Source of the DNA: Halapricum hydrolyticum
GTDB lineage: Archaea > Halobacteriota > Halobacteria > Halobacteriales > Haloarculaceae
DNA length: 64,000 nucleotides
Assembly (NCBI GenBank): GCA_025517565.1
Contig: JAOPKD010000006.1
Location: 1 to 64,000 of the forward strand
Direction: 5' to 3'
This document shows positions 1-7,271 of this stretch, in pieces. The notes below the pieces were generated by a model, which worked only from the letters and a program-made list of their open reading frames with translations, searched no databases and was not told the origin of the DNA. The position numbers and the translations under genes were made by a program. Positions within the stretch are counted from its first letter, which is position 1. The number at the start of each line of letters is the position of its first letter.

Positions 1-33
1 TCGATCACCTGTTCGTTCATTCAACAGCTGACG

Positions 34-693
34 CTAACGTGCAAAGCTGAGTTCGTAGATGCGATCGAGGCGGCTTCGCTCCTCGATGAGATGCGAGATC
101 ATCACGACGGCGGTGCCGTCGGCGGCGAGTTCCTTCGCAAGATCCCAGAACTGGAGGTACGTCTCCCAGTCGAAGCCGGTGTAGGGCTCGTCGAGCATGA
201 GTACGTCCGGATCGTGCATGAGCGCGACGCCGAGGTTGACCTTCTGTCGGTTGCCGCCGCTGAGCTGATCGATCCGGTAATCGAGGTACTGCTCGAAATC
301 CAATCTCTCGGCGAGGCGACGTTTCGCGTCTTCGATCTCCTCGTGACTCATCCCGTAGCCCGACCCGAACAGTCGGAACGTCTCGGATACCGTGAGTCGG
401 TCGTAGAGCAGCGGTTCCTGGGGACACCAGCCGACGGTGCCGGACCGTTTGACGGCTCCACCGTCGTGGTCGAGCACGCCCACGAGGATGTTCATCAGTG
501 TGGACTTCCCCGCCCCGTTCGCGCCGACGATGCCGACGACCTCTCCTCGCTGGATCTCGAGGTCGGCTCCGGAGAGGACCGACACCGAACGGGTGAACGG
601 CACTACCGAGTCGTACGTTTTCTCGATACCTTTTGCGCGGACGAGCGTCTCGTTGTCGGGCGCTGATTCAGTCTGCTCGACTGTCGCTTCCAT
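34..693 (-). CDS. ABC transporter ATP-binding protein
   Basis: ATPase subunit of an ABC-type system, 219 residues from the chosen ATG. Visible motifs are Walker A (GANGAGKST), Q-loop region (GWCPQEPLLYDRLTV), signature LSGGNRQKVN, Walker B VLMLDEP and the H-loop MISH, in normal order and spacing. The longest frame runs another 41 residues upstream, but that part is Cys/Phe-rich and not haloarchaeal in composition, so the start is placed at 693 (MEATVEQT). The family energises export of drugs, lipids or other solutes at the inner face of the membrane. The permease partner is not upstream and would lie beyond the left edge, so the substrate cannot be named. Confidence 0.9.
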   Translation of the reverse strand: MEATVEQTESAPDNETLVRAKGIEKTYDSVVPFTRSVSVLSGADLEIQRGEVVGIVGANGAGKSTLMNILVGVLDHDGGAVKRSGTVGWCPQEPLLYDRLTVSETFRLFGSGYGMSHEEIEDAKRRLAERLDFEQYLDYRIDQLSGGNRQKVNLGVALMHDPDVLMLDEPYTGFDWETYLQFWDLAKELAADGTAVVMISHLIEERSRLDRIYELSFAR

Positions 694-1495
694 AAGTGTA
701 TAGAGACAGTCCTGATTCAACCGAATTTCCGCTTCAAATACAAAGTCATCGCACCTGAAGACGAGAACGCCACTCCGACGAATCCGGGAGTAACCACGGT
801 GAGTGGCGTTTCTCACGGGATTGTGGAACTGAAGAGAGTATTATATAAAACGAAGACCCTGGTCATTTGTCCCGAGAGAGAGACTGTGGCCCGCTCTATG
901 CGTCGGGCGCTGGAGATCTGGCCTACTGGCTGTGGGTCCATCTGCGCAGCCATGTTGCGCAGGACCGGCCGGCGGTAGGTTTCGTTCCTCTCACTCGCCA
1001 ACTATCCGTGCGGACACGACGCCTCAAATGATACCCAGGATAGCGAGGATAACCAAGCAAAAACAACTGAGACGACTTCACGCTCAGAATCGGCAATAGA
1101 AACTCAAGAAGGAGCCTCCGACGGGATGCTTGGTTCGATCGTCTCTGAATTTGATGATAATCTCATGTAGCTACCCAGCGAAGTGACGCACAAGGTCTTA
1201 GATTTGAATCGCGCATCAGATTCGGTAGCTTCGAGAAAAGCCAACGACTGACTGACGAATAATTCTCGTTTATCTTGCTCCACTCGTCCTCTAGATTCAG
1301 CGTCCGTTTGTATACCTCCTCGACAGTTTCAACAGAACCGGACATCACAGAAGGCGCGACGTCAGCGGCCCGCATTCATCGCATGGTTGAATTCCAGAAC
1401 CTGCGTGCGTCTCTCGACCGGCGCCATATTAGAAAATGGTCGATACTGGGTCTGAAAGTCACGAATTCATAGGTCACCATCGTGCAAACTGTGGG
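694..1495. other. Gene-poor stretch, no convincing gene
   Basis: About 800 bases between the ABC ATPase and the tRNA-like remnant. Two short minus-strand frames (813-1001 and 1163-1375) are open. The first has no haloarchaeal character. Base composition is more A+T-rich than the flanking genes. Nothing else is recognised. Confidence 0.5.
1163..1375 (-). pseudogene. Possible decayed small protein
   Basis: A 70-codon open frame whose middle part (SGSVETVEEVYKRTLNLEDEW) reads like a folded helical protein, while the C-terminal third looks random. Immediately upstream on the same strand, in another frame, is a short stretch starting ATG GCG CCG (MAPVERRTQVLEFNHAMNAG) that stops at the junction. 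The two may therefore be one gene broken by a frameshift. No family is recognised and it may be noise. Confidence 0.2.
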
Positions 1496-1540
1496 TGGGC
1501 CCTGCCGGGGAAGGTCCGCAGTCTGCATGGCTATGAGCTA
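1496..1540 (-). repeat. tRNA 3'-end-like direct repeat (possible att remnant)
   Basis: Bases 1496-1508 are identical over 13 positions to 5317-5329, the 3' acceptor end of the tRNA at 5317-5391. The anticodon-region heptamer tatgagc recurs at the same 36-base offset (1532 versus 5353), while the bases between have diverged. This looks like a decayed copy of the tRNA 3' half in the same orientation, as left by integration into a tRNA gene. Chance similarity cannot be excluded. Confidence 0.4.
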
Positions 1541-1593
1541 GCTATTCGGTGGCGATTCACCCGCTGAGATGCCGAATCTGTAGAGAATGCGCC

Positions 1594-2124
1594 TCAGGTA
1601 ATTTCCTCGATCAATTCGAATCCGTCTTTCAGCTCGACTTGCTCGTCGAAGCCGTTTCTCGAAAACGCGGAGACGATTCCCTCACCAGCGTCGATGTCGG
1701 TCGTCACGATATACGCGAAGGCAGCGTCACCCGAATCGAGTCGTTCCGCCGCAACGGCCGCGAGCGCGGTATCGGCCTTCTCGATCTGATCCTCTCGGCG
1801 GTTCGACGACTGTGCGATGAACGTCCGAACGTCGTCCATCACTCGCGACACGATGCTGTTGGCGTAGTTCGGTTCGTCGGCGAGGGTCACCCAGCCTGCG
1901 TTGATCGCACTATTGATCGGGGTTTGACCCGGCGTGCTCCGATCGGGAGCGCCGCCGAGTTCCTCGTAGACGCGCTGTGGGATCACGAACGAGATATCGT
2001 TTCGCCGGGAAAACCGTTCTAGGGCGGTGTACTTGTTGTTCTGCTGGCGACCACAGGCGACGAACAGTCCCGAGTCCGCGACCCAGACGGCGTCCTCTCG
2101 CGTCGGATCGAATGACCCACTCAT
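1594..2124 (-). CDS. PIN-domain-like protein
   Basis: A 176-residue protein. The N-terminal VWVADSGLFVACGR (acidic residue after a hydrophobic strand), a later cluster of acids and the C-terminal YIVTTDIDAGEG resemble the acidic catalytic core of PIN-type nucleases. It starts 12 bases after the winged-helix gene at 2137-2721 and is probably cotranscribed with it. Such PIN plus winged-helix pairs occur on haloarchaeal plasmids and integrated regions and may act as a nuclease with its regulator or antitoxin. That role is inference. The fold call rests on motif reading only. Confidence 0.6.
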   Translation of the reverse strand: MSGSFDPTREDAVWVADSGLFVACGRQQNNKYTALERFSRRNDISFVIPQRVYEELGGAPDRSTPGQTPINSAINAGWVTLADEPNYANSIVSRVMDDVRTFIAQSSNRREDQIEKADTALAAVAAERLDSGDAAFAYIVTTDIDAGEGIVSAFSRNGFDEQVELKDGFELIEEIT

Positions 2125-2136
2125 CGTTGCGACCGA

Positions 2137-2721
2137 TCAGTCCTCTGTCTCGGGCGGTCGGTCACGGGCACTTCGAATGTCCTCGAAGTACGGATCAACC
2201 GACTCCATGTCGAGGACGACCTCCCGGAGCGCCTGCAATACAGCGATCGCAAAGGCGTGCTGGAGATCGAGTTCTCGGGCAGCCACTCGCTCCGACATTT
2301 CACCTTCAGCGTAGGGGATCGCGTACGTCAGCGCGGCGGCGAGTTTTCCCAGGCCGTGTTTTTCGAGGAGGAGATCGAGATCCTGATCCCGGGGGGAGCG
2401 CCCGAACGCTTCGATGAGAGTTGGTGTGACCGTGTACTCGCCACTACCGAAGTTCGCGGTAAGGGTGATGGGCACTGCCGAGTACGTGTGCGTCTTTTGT
2501 TCCTCGTCTCGCGTCAACACTCCGAGTTCGACGAGCGTACCCGTGTCCGAGTAGGCGGTCGTCCGCGGCATCTCCAGCGCGTCCGCGATGTCGTCGATGG
2601 TGACCTCGCCTTCGCGGAGGACGAACGTGTAGAGTCGCGCCAGTCGTGGCTCCTCCAGGAGCCGGGCGACCGACAGGAGGCCGTTGACGGCTCGTTCAGG
2701 ATCTCCGGCGGCTTTCGACAT
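2137..2721 (-). CDS. Winged-helix DNA-binding regulator
   Basis: 194 residues from the ATG at 2721. The N-terminal 80 residues (LARLYTFVLREGEVTIDDIADALEM and on through the recognition helix PRTTAYSDTGTLVELGVL) are a clear winged helix-turn-helix like ArsR/MarR/TrmB proteins. The C-terminal half is a haloarchaeal extension of unknown role. A TATA-like element 27 bases upstream supports this start over the longer frame beginning at 2784. It lies directly upstream of the PIN-like gene and probably controls that pair. No ligand-binding residues are identifiable. Confidence 0.7.
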   Translation of the reverse strand: MSKAAGDPERAVNGLLSVARLLEEPRLARLYTFVLREGEVTIDDIADALEMPRTTAYSDTGTLVELGVLTRDEEQKTHTYSAVPITLTANFGSGEYTVTPTLIEAFGRSPRDQDLDLLLEKHGLGKLAAALTYAIPYAEGEMSERVAARELDLQHAFAIAVLQALREVVLDMESVDPYFEDIRSARDRPPETED

Positions 2722-2742
2722 ACAATTCATAATTCGTGTATT

Positions 2743-2753
2743 GAGTAATAACG
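2743..2753 (-). promoter_or_regulatory. TATA-like element of the winged-helix gene
   Basis: On the minus strand CGTTATTACTC, centred about 27 bases before the ATG at 2721, consistent with a leaderless transcript. Confidence 0.5.
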
Positions 2754-2821
2754 CTTGGGGATTTTCACTTCGATAACTGGGCATCCAGATCGGACCCGCT
2801 TGTCCGCCGTAGTGCCATCTG

Positions 2822-3898
2822 TCAGGAGAGGTGCTCCCACACAGTCGTCGGGTCGGTCTCGTTCAGTTCGGCGTTTGTCTTCATTTTGCGGAGTTCTGTG
2901 ATACAGCGCTCGGCGACGAGCGGATACACGTCGGCGGGCGTGAACGAGACGTCGAGACGCATTAGTTCCGGCCAGTTCTCGGCCCACATGTCCTCGACGA
3001 CGCGAGGATACAGGTCGTCGTTCAGATGGAGGCCGAATTCACGACCGTCTTCGAGGACCATCGCCCGAATCTCTTTGCGGATTCGCGCCGGCGTGCAGTA
3101 GCACGCGACCACGTACTCCGCCCCCGATTCGGCGTCCTCGGGCTGACGACCGAACTGGTCGCGGTTCAACTCCTCGAACTCCTCACGGACGAGTTTGACT
3201 CGCCGAGCGCGATCGTCGCTCCTCGCGACCACCCCCTCCACCGTGACGTCAGGTGCCAGCGACGAGGACGGGAACGTGTAGGCTTCCGGGTCGAACCAAC
3301 CACTGGGTGTTTCGAGAATCGTCGCAGGAACGAACGAGAGGTCCGTCGGCGCAGTCTCGACGCGGATCCGTTGGAAACAGTCCCAGGCTGCCCCCGTCGA
3401 GAGAAAGCCCTCGAACGTCTCGTCGTAGGGGTTTTCAGGAGACGTCATCGTCTCGATTGCAGTGTACGGAAGGATGTCGGATCCGACGAGTGCTGGCAGG
3501 TCACGCTCGGTGTAGCCGTAGTCCAGCGTCGAGTAGACGAGGTTTTCGGCGTAGACGACCAGTGGTGAGTCGTATTCCGCATGTAGGCTTCGGAGTTCCG
3601 CGGTATCGACACTCTCGCGTAGACAGCGAACCGCGCGGTGGAGGGCACCGTCGATGTCTTCGAGGTCGTCTCGGTGACTGCCTCTGATGGCTTTGCGAGT
3701 TCCGAAGACGAGGCTGCCGTCGCCGGCCGCCGCGGATTCGACCTGGTCCGGATAGCGTTCCGAAAACCGTTCGTCGTATAGCGTGAACCGAAAGCTGCTC
3801 CCGTCGAACTTCTCGACGAGCGTGAGGTCTTCGTCCTCGAAGAACAATTCCGGAACGCTCGGATGATCGTATCGCGGTATCTTCGGATACACCTTCAC
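2822..3898 (-). CDS. RNA ligase family protein (nucleotidyltransferase)
   Basis: 358 residues with the covalent nucleotidyltransferase core of RNA/DNA ligases: motif I VEKFDGSS (candidate adenylated Lys30), motif IIIa-like VVYAENLVYSTLDY, motif IV EGVVARSD and motif V RRVKLVREEF. The arrangement fits the T4 Rnl2/Rnl-like RNA ligase group rather than large DNA ligases, since there is no OB or BRCT domain of the usual kind. The C-terminal 120 residues are a separate helical domain. It would seal or circularise RNA ends using ATP, or act in RNA repair. It sits alone between the winged-helix/PIN pair and the SWIM gene, in the region bounded by tRNA-derived repeats. Substrate is unknown. Confidence 0.75.
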   Translation of the reverse strand: MKVYPKIPRYDHPSVPELFFEDEDLTLVEKFDGSSFRFTLYDERFSERYPDQVESAAAGDGSLVFGTRKAIRGSHRDDLEDIDGALHRAVRCLRESVDTAELRSLHAEYDSPLVVYAENLVYSTLDYGYTERDLPALVGSDILPYTAIETMTSPENPYDETFEGFLSTGAAWDCFQRIRVETAPTDLSFVPATILETPSGWFDPEAYTFPSSSLAPDVTVEGVVARSDDRARRVKLVREEFEELNRDQFGRQPEDAESGAEYVVACYCTPARIRKEIRAMVLEDGREFGLHLNDDLYPRVVEDMWAENWPELMRLDVSFTPADVYPLVAERCITELRKMKTNAELNETDPTTVWEHLS

Positions 3899-4180
3899 GA
3901 ATTCTCACCACGAGATCGAACCGTCGTCTGTGATCCCGTACGTTGGCTTCTGCGAAGGATGACGAAAAGGTATCGGGACCTCCTGTCGTGTTACCAGTCA
4001 CCAATAGGCCGTTCAGTCGCGGCGTGAATCGCATAAACAGATTCGATGCAGGCAGCACGGCATGGCGGGAAGAACTGGATCTGAGGCCACCGCCGCTGGG
4101 TACAGGATGTCGCTCTGTCCGACCGAATCTCGAACGAGTCGTCGGGAAAGATTTCTTCTGGGGCTTCGAACACAGGGACG

Positions 4181-4990
4181 ATGCCAGTAGATCGGGTTGA
4201 CATCCGAGAACTCTGCACCGATGCGGTGTTCGAACGCGGGCAGAACTACTACGGCGATGGTCGCATCCGCGAGCGACGGCGCGTTGACGACGTCGTCACT
4301 GCCACAGTCGAAGGCTCGAAGCCGTACGACGTGACGCTCTCACTTTCTGAGCCCGACTTCGATCCCTGGTGTACCTGTCCGTACGGTGGTCCGGGCGAGT
4401 GCAAGCACGTCGTCGCCCTGCTGCTGTCGCTGATCGACGAGCTGCCAGAAGATGAAGGCGAGCGCATCGACGAGGTCTTCGCGGATATCGAGACGAGTGC
4501 GCTTCAGGCGTTCGTTCGCGAGGAACTCGCTCGCGACGACGCAATGTTAGATCGATTTCTCGCAGAATTTGGTGCCGCGTCCGAGAAGTCTCACGAAGCG
4601 TACCGCGAGGACGTCGTCAAGTTGTTCGAGGAACACACCGAGGAGCATCCTGTCGTTTTCGAGGCGATCGATTTCAGTCGGCTTACCGACCTCGGCGAAC
4701 GCTATCGGGCGCAAGAGAGGTATCGACAGGCTGCGGCGGTCTACCGCGGACTGGTCACTGGAATCGACGACAATATCGACCTCGTCGATGGCGCCTACGA
4801 TCATTACGCGACGGTCTTCCGGAAGGGCCTGGACGCCTTTATCGAGTGCGTCGCCGCGGCGGATATCTCTCCGCCCGAGTACGACGAGTACGAAGCGTTT
4901 CTGGTCGAGCGAATCGAGTCGGGGGCATCTGTACATCGAGAAGAATTCGAGCGAGCACTGTCCGAGTTGGAAGACGCCGTCGAAGGTTGA
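4181..4990 (+). CDS. SWIM zinc-finger domain protein
   Basis: 269 residues. The SWIM motif CxCxnCxH is explicit: Cys64, Cys66, Cys74 and His76 (WCTCPYGGPGECKHVV), preceded by the usual FxRGQxYYxxGRI stretch. The rest is an acidic helical region with repeat-like segments (residues 90-269). SWIM domains bind zinc and mediate DNA or protein contacts, and are often found near SNF2-type helicases, but no helicase is nearby here. Start at 4181 is the first Met and matches where family similarity begins. It is the last gene before the tRNA-derived repeats. Confidence 0.85.
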   Translation: MPVDRVDIRELCTDAVFERGQNYYGDGRIRERRRVDDVVTATVEGSKPYDVTLSLSEPDFDPWCTCPYGGPGECKHVVALLLSLIDELPEDEGERIDEVFADIETSALQAFVREELARDDAMLDRFLAEFGAASEKSHEAYREDVVKLFEEHTEEHPVVFEAIDFSRLTDLGERYRAQERYRQAAAVYRGLVTGIDDNIDLVDGAYDHYATVFRKGLDAFIECVAAADISPPEYDEYEAFLVERIESGASVHREEFERALSELEDAVEG

Positions 4991-5206
4991 GCGAAATATA
5001 CCGTAGTGAGCCTGCAGATCGGGATCGTCAATTGGAGATTGATTATGATCCCACGTTCTGTCGCTCATCAGTGGGCGCACGACGACAGAGATCCGCGTCA
5101 ATCGGCTGGATGAACGCTTCACGGGACGAAATCCAATCAGAACACGTAGGTGAAATTCGACGATACCGTCGCTAGCTTTGATCCCCAAAAACATAAAATA
5201 TATGGG

Positions 5207-5230
5207 GTGGGGCCTTGCCGGATTTGAAGC
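5207..5230 (-). repeat. Partial copy of the tRNA 3' end
   Basis: Bases 5210-5228 match 5318-5336 of the tRNA at 18 of 19 positions, covering acceptor 3' strand, T-stem and part of the T-loop. The copy lies 108 bases downstream of the intact tRNA in the same orientation. This is the usual footprint of site-specific integration at a tRNA 3' end, here without an intervening element, so it may be a scar or half site. Confidence 0.6.
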
Positions 5231-5316
5231 GACTGCAGACTCACTTCGTTCGTCTGCCGGGATTCAAATCCTCCGGCGGCATACTTCGCTCCTCACGCCC
5301 GTTCGTCGCAGAAGCA

Positions 5317-5391
5317 TGGGCCCTGCCGGATTTGAACCAGCGCTCAATCGGTTATGAGCCGATCGCTTTAACCAGACTAAGCTAAGGGCCC
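5317..5391 (-). tRNA. tRNA with CAU anticodon, probably tRNA-Ile2
   Basis: 75 bases fold as a full cloverleaf: a 7-bp acceptor stem starting GGGCCCT, D-stem GCTT/AAGC, anticodon stem ATCGG/CCGAT with loop CTCATAA, T-stem GCTGG/CCGGC and discriminator A. No intron and no encoded CCA are seen. CAU could be initiator Met, elongator Met or Ile2, whose C34 is modified to agmatidine. The GGGCCC acceptor start resembles archaeal tRNA-Ile2 as I recall it, and elongator Met genes usually begin GCC, so Ile2 is favoured. Downstream repeats suggest it has served as an integration target. Confidence 0.88.
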
Positions 5392-5500
5392 GCGCGTTTC
5401 GACGTTCTCGATGGGGCAACTAAACTGTACCGTCTTCAGGGTGTTTCGCGTGCGATCCTATCGCGTCATTCGAGACGAACTAACTGTCTGTGCACCCGGT

Positions 5501-5656
5501 CTAGACCGCCTCGATGTCTCTCGCTTCGAGCGTTTCGAGACCGATGTCGAGTAACTGCCGTAGCACTTCTTCTTCGGTGAGATCGTTCTTGTGCGCCAGT
5601 TGCTCGACCGCCCGCGATAAGTCGTCGTCACAGACGACTGTGTACCGGGTCGGCAT
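5501..5656 (-). CDS. Small ribbon-helix-helix-like protein
   Basis: 51 residues from ATG 5656 (MPTRYTVVCDDDL). A short N-terminal strand is followed by two helices (SRAVEQLAHKNDL and TEEEVLRQLLDIGLETL), the pattern of CopG/Arc-type DNA-binding proteins or antitoxins. A TATA-like TTTATT 27 bases upstream supports this start rather than the longer frame to 5689. No toxin gene is adjacent, so a stand-alone regulator is as likely. Confidence 0.6.
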   Translation of the reverse strand: MPTRYTVVCDDDLSRAVEQLAHKNDLTEEEVLRQLLDIGLETLEARDIEAV

Positions 5657-5679
5657 ACTGTGTGGTACGAATACCCATA

Positions 5680-5688
5680 CAATAAACA
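5680..5688 (-). promoter_or_regulatory. TATA-like element of the 51-residue gene
   Basis: Minus-strand TGTTTATTG, 26-30 bases before the ATG at 5656, giving a predicted leaderless transcript. Confidence 0.5.
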
Positions 5689-5793
5689 CCCGTCAGACGG
5701 ACGTCCGACCACCATGGCTCGTCTTCCCACCGACCGATCTCCGCTCGACTGCGCCATTCCCTCAGACTCCCCGCTCGTGGTTCGCGAGGGTCC

Positions 5794-6435
5794 TCACGCC
5801 TTCGTTTTCCTGAGCAATTTCTCGACGCCGTCGTGTGCCCGATCGGTCTCGCCCTCTGCGAGTCGCGTTCGGATCGATTCCGAGGCTGCGACTGCGGCGA
5901 GTACGTCGCGCCGATCGCGGCTGTCGATGTCGCGCTCGTCGAGTCGGTCGCGAAGCGCGCCGACGAACGTCGCGAGCTCGCCCGCTCCGTCGAGCTGTGC
6001 GTCGATCTCGTCTCGAAGCACCGCACTCACCGCCGGCGCGTGGCCCTGCGTCGAGACGCCCACGACGACCGGGTCCGAACGGGCCATCGCTGGCAGGACG
6101 ACGCTTCCAGGGGCGCGCTCTCCGGAGTGATCCGCTCGATTGACGAGCAGCCCACGCTCCCGGGCGGCGTCCTCGACGGCCGCGTTCACCTCGGAATCGT
6201 CCGTCGCTGCGACGACGAGCGCCGGCTCGATTCGATCGATCCAGTCCGGAACCTCCGCCGGATCGGGAGCCGCTCGCTTCCGGGTCGCGTCACCGAAGTC
6301 CGCGTCGGCGAACGACGGGGACACGACGACGACCTCTGCCTCGCGGGCGAATCGCCGGGCCTTCCGGGCCCCGACCGGCCCGCCGCCGAACACGAGGACC
6401 CGCGAGCCGGAGAAGTCGTGAAGCAACGGGATCAT
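5794..6435 (-). CDS. Precorrin-2 dehydrogenase / sirohydrochlorin ferrochelatase (Met8/CysG N-terminal type)
   Basis: 213 residues. The N-terminal Rossmann segment RVLVFGGGPVGARKARRF is the NAD-binding loop of the Met8/CysG N-terminal family. NRADHSGERAPGSVVLPAMARSDPVVVGVSTQGHAPAVS is the conserved catalytic and dimer region. It oxidises precorrin-2 to sirohydrochlorin and may insert iron to give siroheme in the cytoplasm. It follows the 51-residue gene at 6460-6615 by 24 bases. Together with CobA (10895-11731) and CbiX (9351-10895) it provides siroheme for the reductase at 7272-9047. In many haloarchaea hemA follows directly, but here no hemA is present. Confidence 0.9.
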   Translation of the reverse strand: MIPLLHDFSGSRVLVFGGGPVGARKARRFAREAEVVVVSPSFADADFGDATRKRAAPDPAEVPDWIDRIEPALVVAATDDSEVNAAVEDAARERGLLVNRADHSGERAPGSVVLPAMARSDPVVVGVSTQGHAPAVSAVLRDEIDAQLDGAGELATFVGALRDRLDERDIDSRDRRDVLAAVAASESIRTRLAEGETDRAHDGVEKLLRKTKA

Positions 6436-6459
6436 GGGACGGCGTCACCGCTGGCAGTA

Positions 6460-6615
6460 TCAGTCGTCACTGGCTTCGGACCGCTGCTCGCTCAGGTGTT
6501 CCCAGATTTCCGTGCACCCGGCACCGACTTCGACGTCGGAGACGTGCGCTCGGCTCTCGTCGTCTTCGTCTCTCTCGCGTTCGACTTTACTCGTAGCCTG
6601 TCTGCGCTCGGTCAT
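6460..6615 (-). CDS. Small conserved acidic protein upstream of the siroheme gene
   Basis: 51 residues, beginning MTERRQATSKVERERDED and ending with VGAGCTEIWEHLSEQR plus a short tail. The composition is acidic and the helical C-terminus with a single Cys looks like a conserved haloarchaeal small protein, though I cannot name a family. It has a TATA-like element 30 bases upstream and lies 24 bases before the precorrin-2 dehydrogenase, so the two probably share a transcript. A role in siroheme or heme synthesis is inferred from position only. Confidence 0.65.
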   Translation of the reverse strand: MTERRQATSKVERERDEDDESRAHVSDVEVGAGCTEIWEHLSEQRSEASDD

Positions 6616-6639
6616 CGACTACCCGTACTCGCCACGCTC

Positions 6640-6648
6640 TCATAAGGC
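6640..6648 (-). promoter_or_regulatory. TATA-like element of the siroheme operon
   Basis: Minus-strand GCCTTATGA centred about 29 bases before the ATG at 6615. Confidence 0.4.
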
Positions 6649-6842
6649 CGCGTTCAGGCGTAATCGCTACCAGTTCTGTCGGGAATGAGAATTTTTTGCC
6701 GCTTCTCATGGGCGGGCGATTCGCGTGTCGGGCCGGTGCAGTCTGTCGATTCGTTCTCGATCGGTCGCTCAGACGCTGGTGACGCCCGGCAATCGTCGCG
6801 GGTGCCGACGGGCTTACTCCCGGCGCAGCCGGAGTATACCCC

Positions 6843-7172
6843 ATGCCGACAGCCGTTCACCAGCTCGACGACGGCGCCTGGATCAGCGTCAACGACACTC
6901 GCGAAGTGACCGTCAGCGACCTCTGGCGGCTCGATACCGACGATTTCTGCCCGTGCCGTCTCGTCGACTTTCTCTCCGAGGGGTTCGTCGAGGTCGGGAT
7001 CGACGGCGCCCGTGTCGAGGCCCGCGTCGCTGGTCAATGCATTCGGTGTGGGGCACGCGGCGTGACCGACTGGCTGACGCTCGGCCGCGTCGATCCCGAC
7101 ACAGACACCTTCTACCCTGTCGCTCCGGACGCAGTCCGCCATTCCGGCTGTGCGTCTCACGACTCGGGCTAG
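6843..7172 (+). CDS. Small cysteine-containing protein, possible zinc or cluster binding
   Basis: 109 residues with CPC at residues 37-39, a later CIRC pair (QCIRCGARG) and a C-terminal Cys, in an acidic haloarchaeal background. The Cys arrangement could bind zinc or an iron-sulfur cluster. It is encoded alone between the divergent siroheme operon and the sulfite/nitrite reductase. I do not recognise a named family with confidence. A role linked to the neighbouring reductase is inference. Confidence 0.65.
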   Translation: MPTAVHQLDDGAWISVNDTREVTVSDLWRLDTDDFCPCRLVDFLSEGFVEVGIDGARVEARVAGQCIRCGARGVTDWLTLGRVDPDTDTFYPVAPDAVRHSGCASHDSG

Positions 7173-7240
7173 CGGCTCGGACATACCGGCAATCGTTGTC
7201 CCGGTGCCGGAGAGACGGGCAAGGTTGACGGGGCGGCCGC

Positions 7241-7249
7241 GGTTATACG
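7241..7249 (+). promoter_or_regulatory. TATA-like element of the reductase operon
   Basis: GGTTATACG, 26-28 bases before the ATG at 7272, predicting a leaderless transcript for the reductase operon. Confidence 0.5.
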
Positions 7250-7271
7250 TCCGGCTCACGTCCCGACGCAC

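Noticed and set aside
813..1001. 62-codon minus-strand ORF
   Set aside because: Basic, no homology seen, no start signal and ends in random-looking sequence.
5240..5290. Second tRNA next to tRNA(CAU)
   Set aside because: A T-arm-like ggattcaaatcc is present, but no acceptor stem or anticodon arm can be folded around it.
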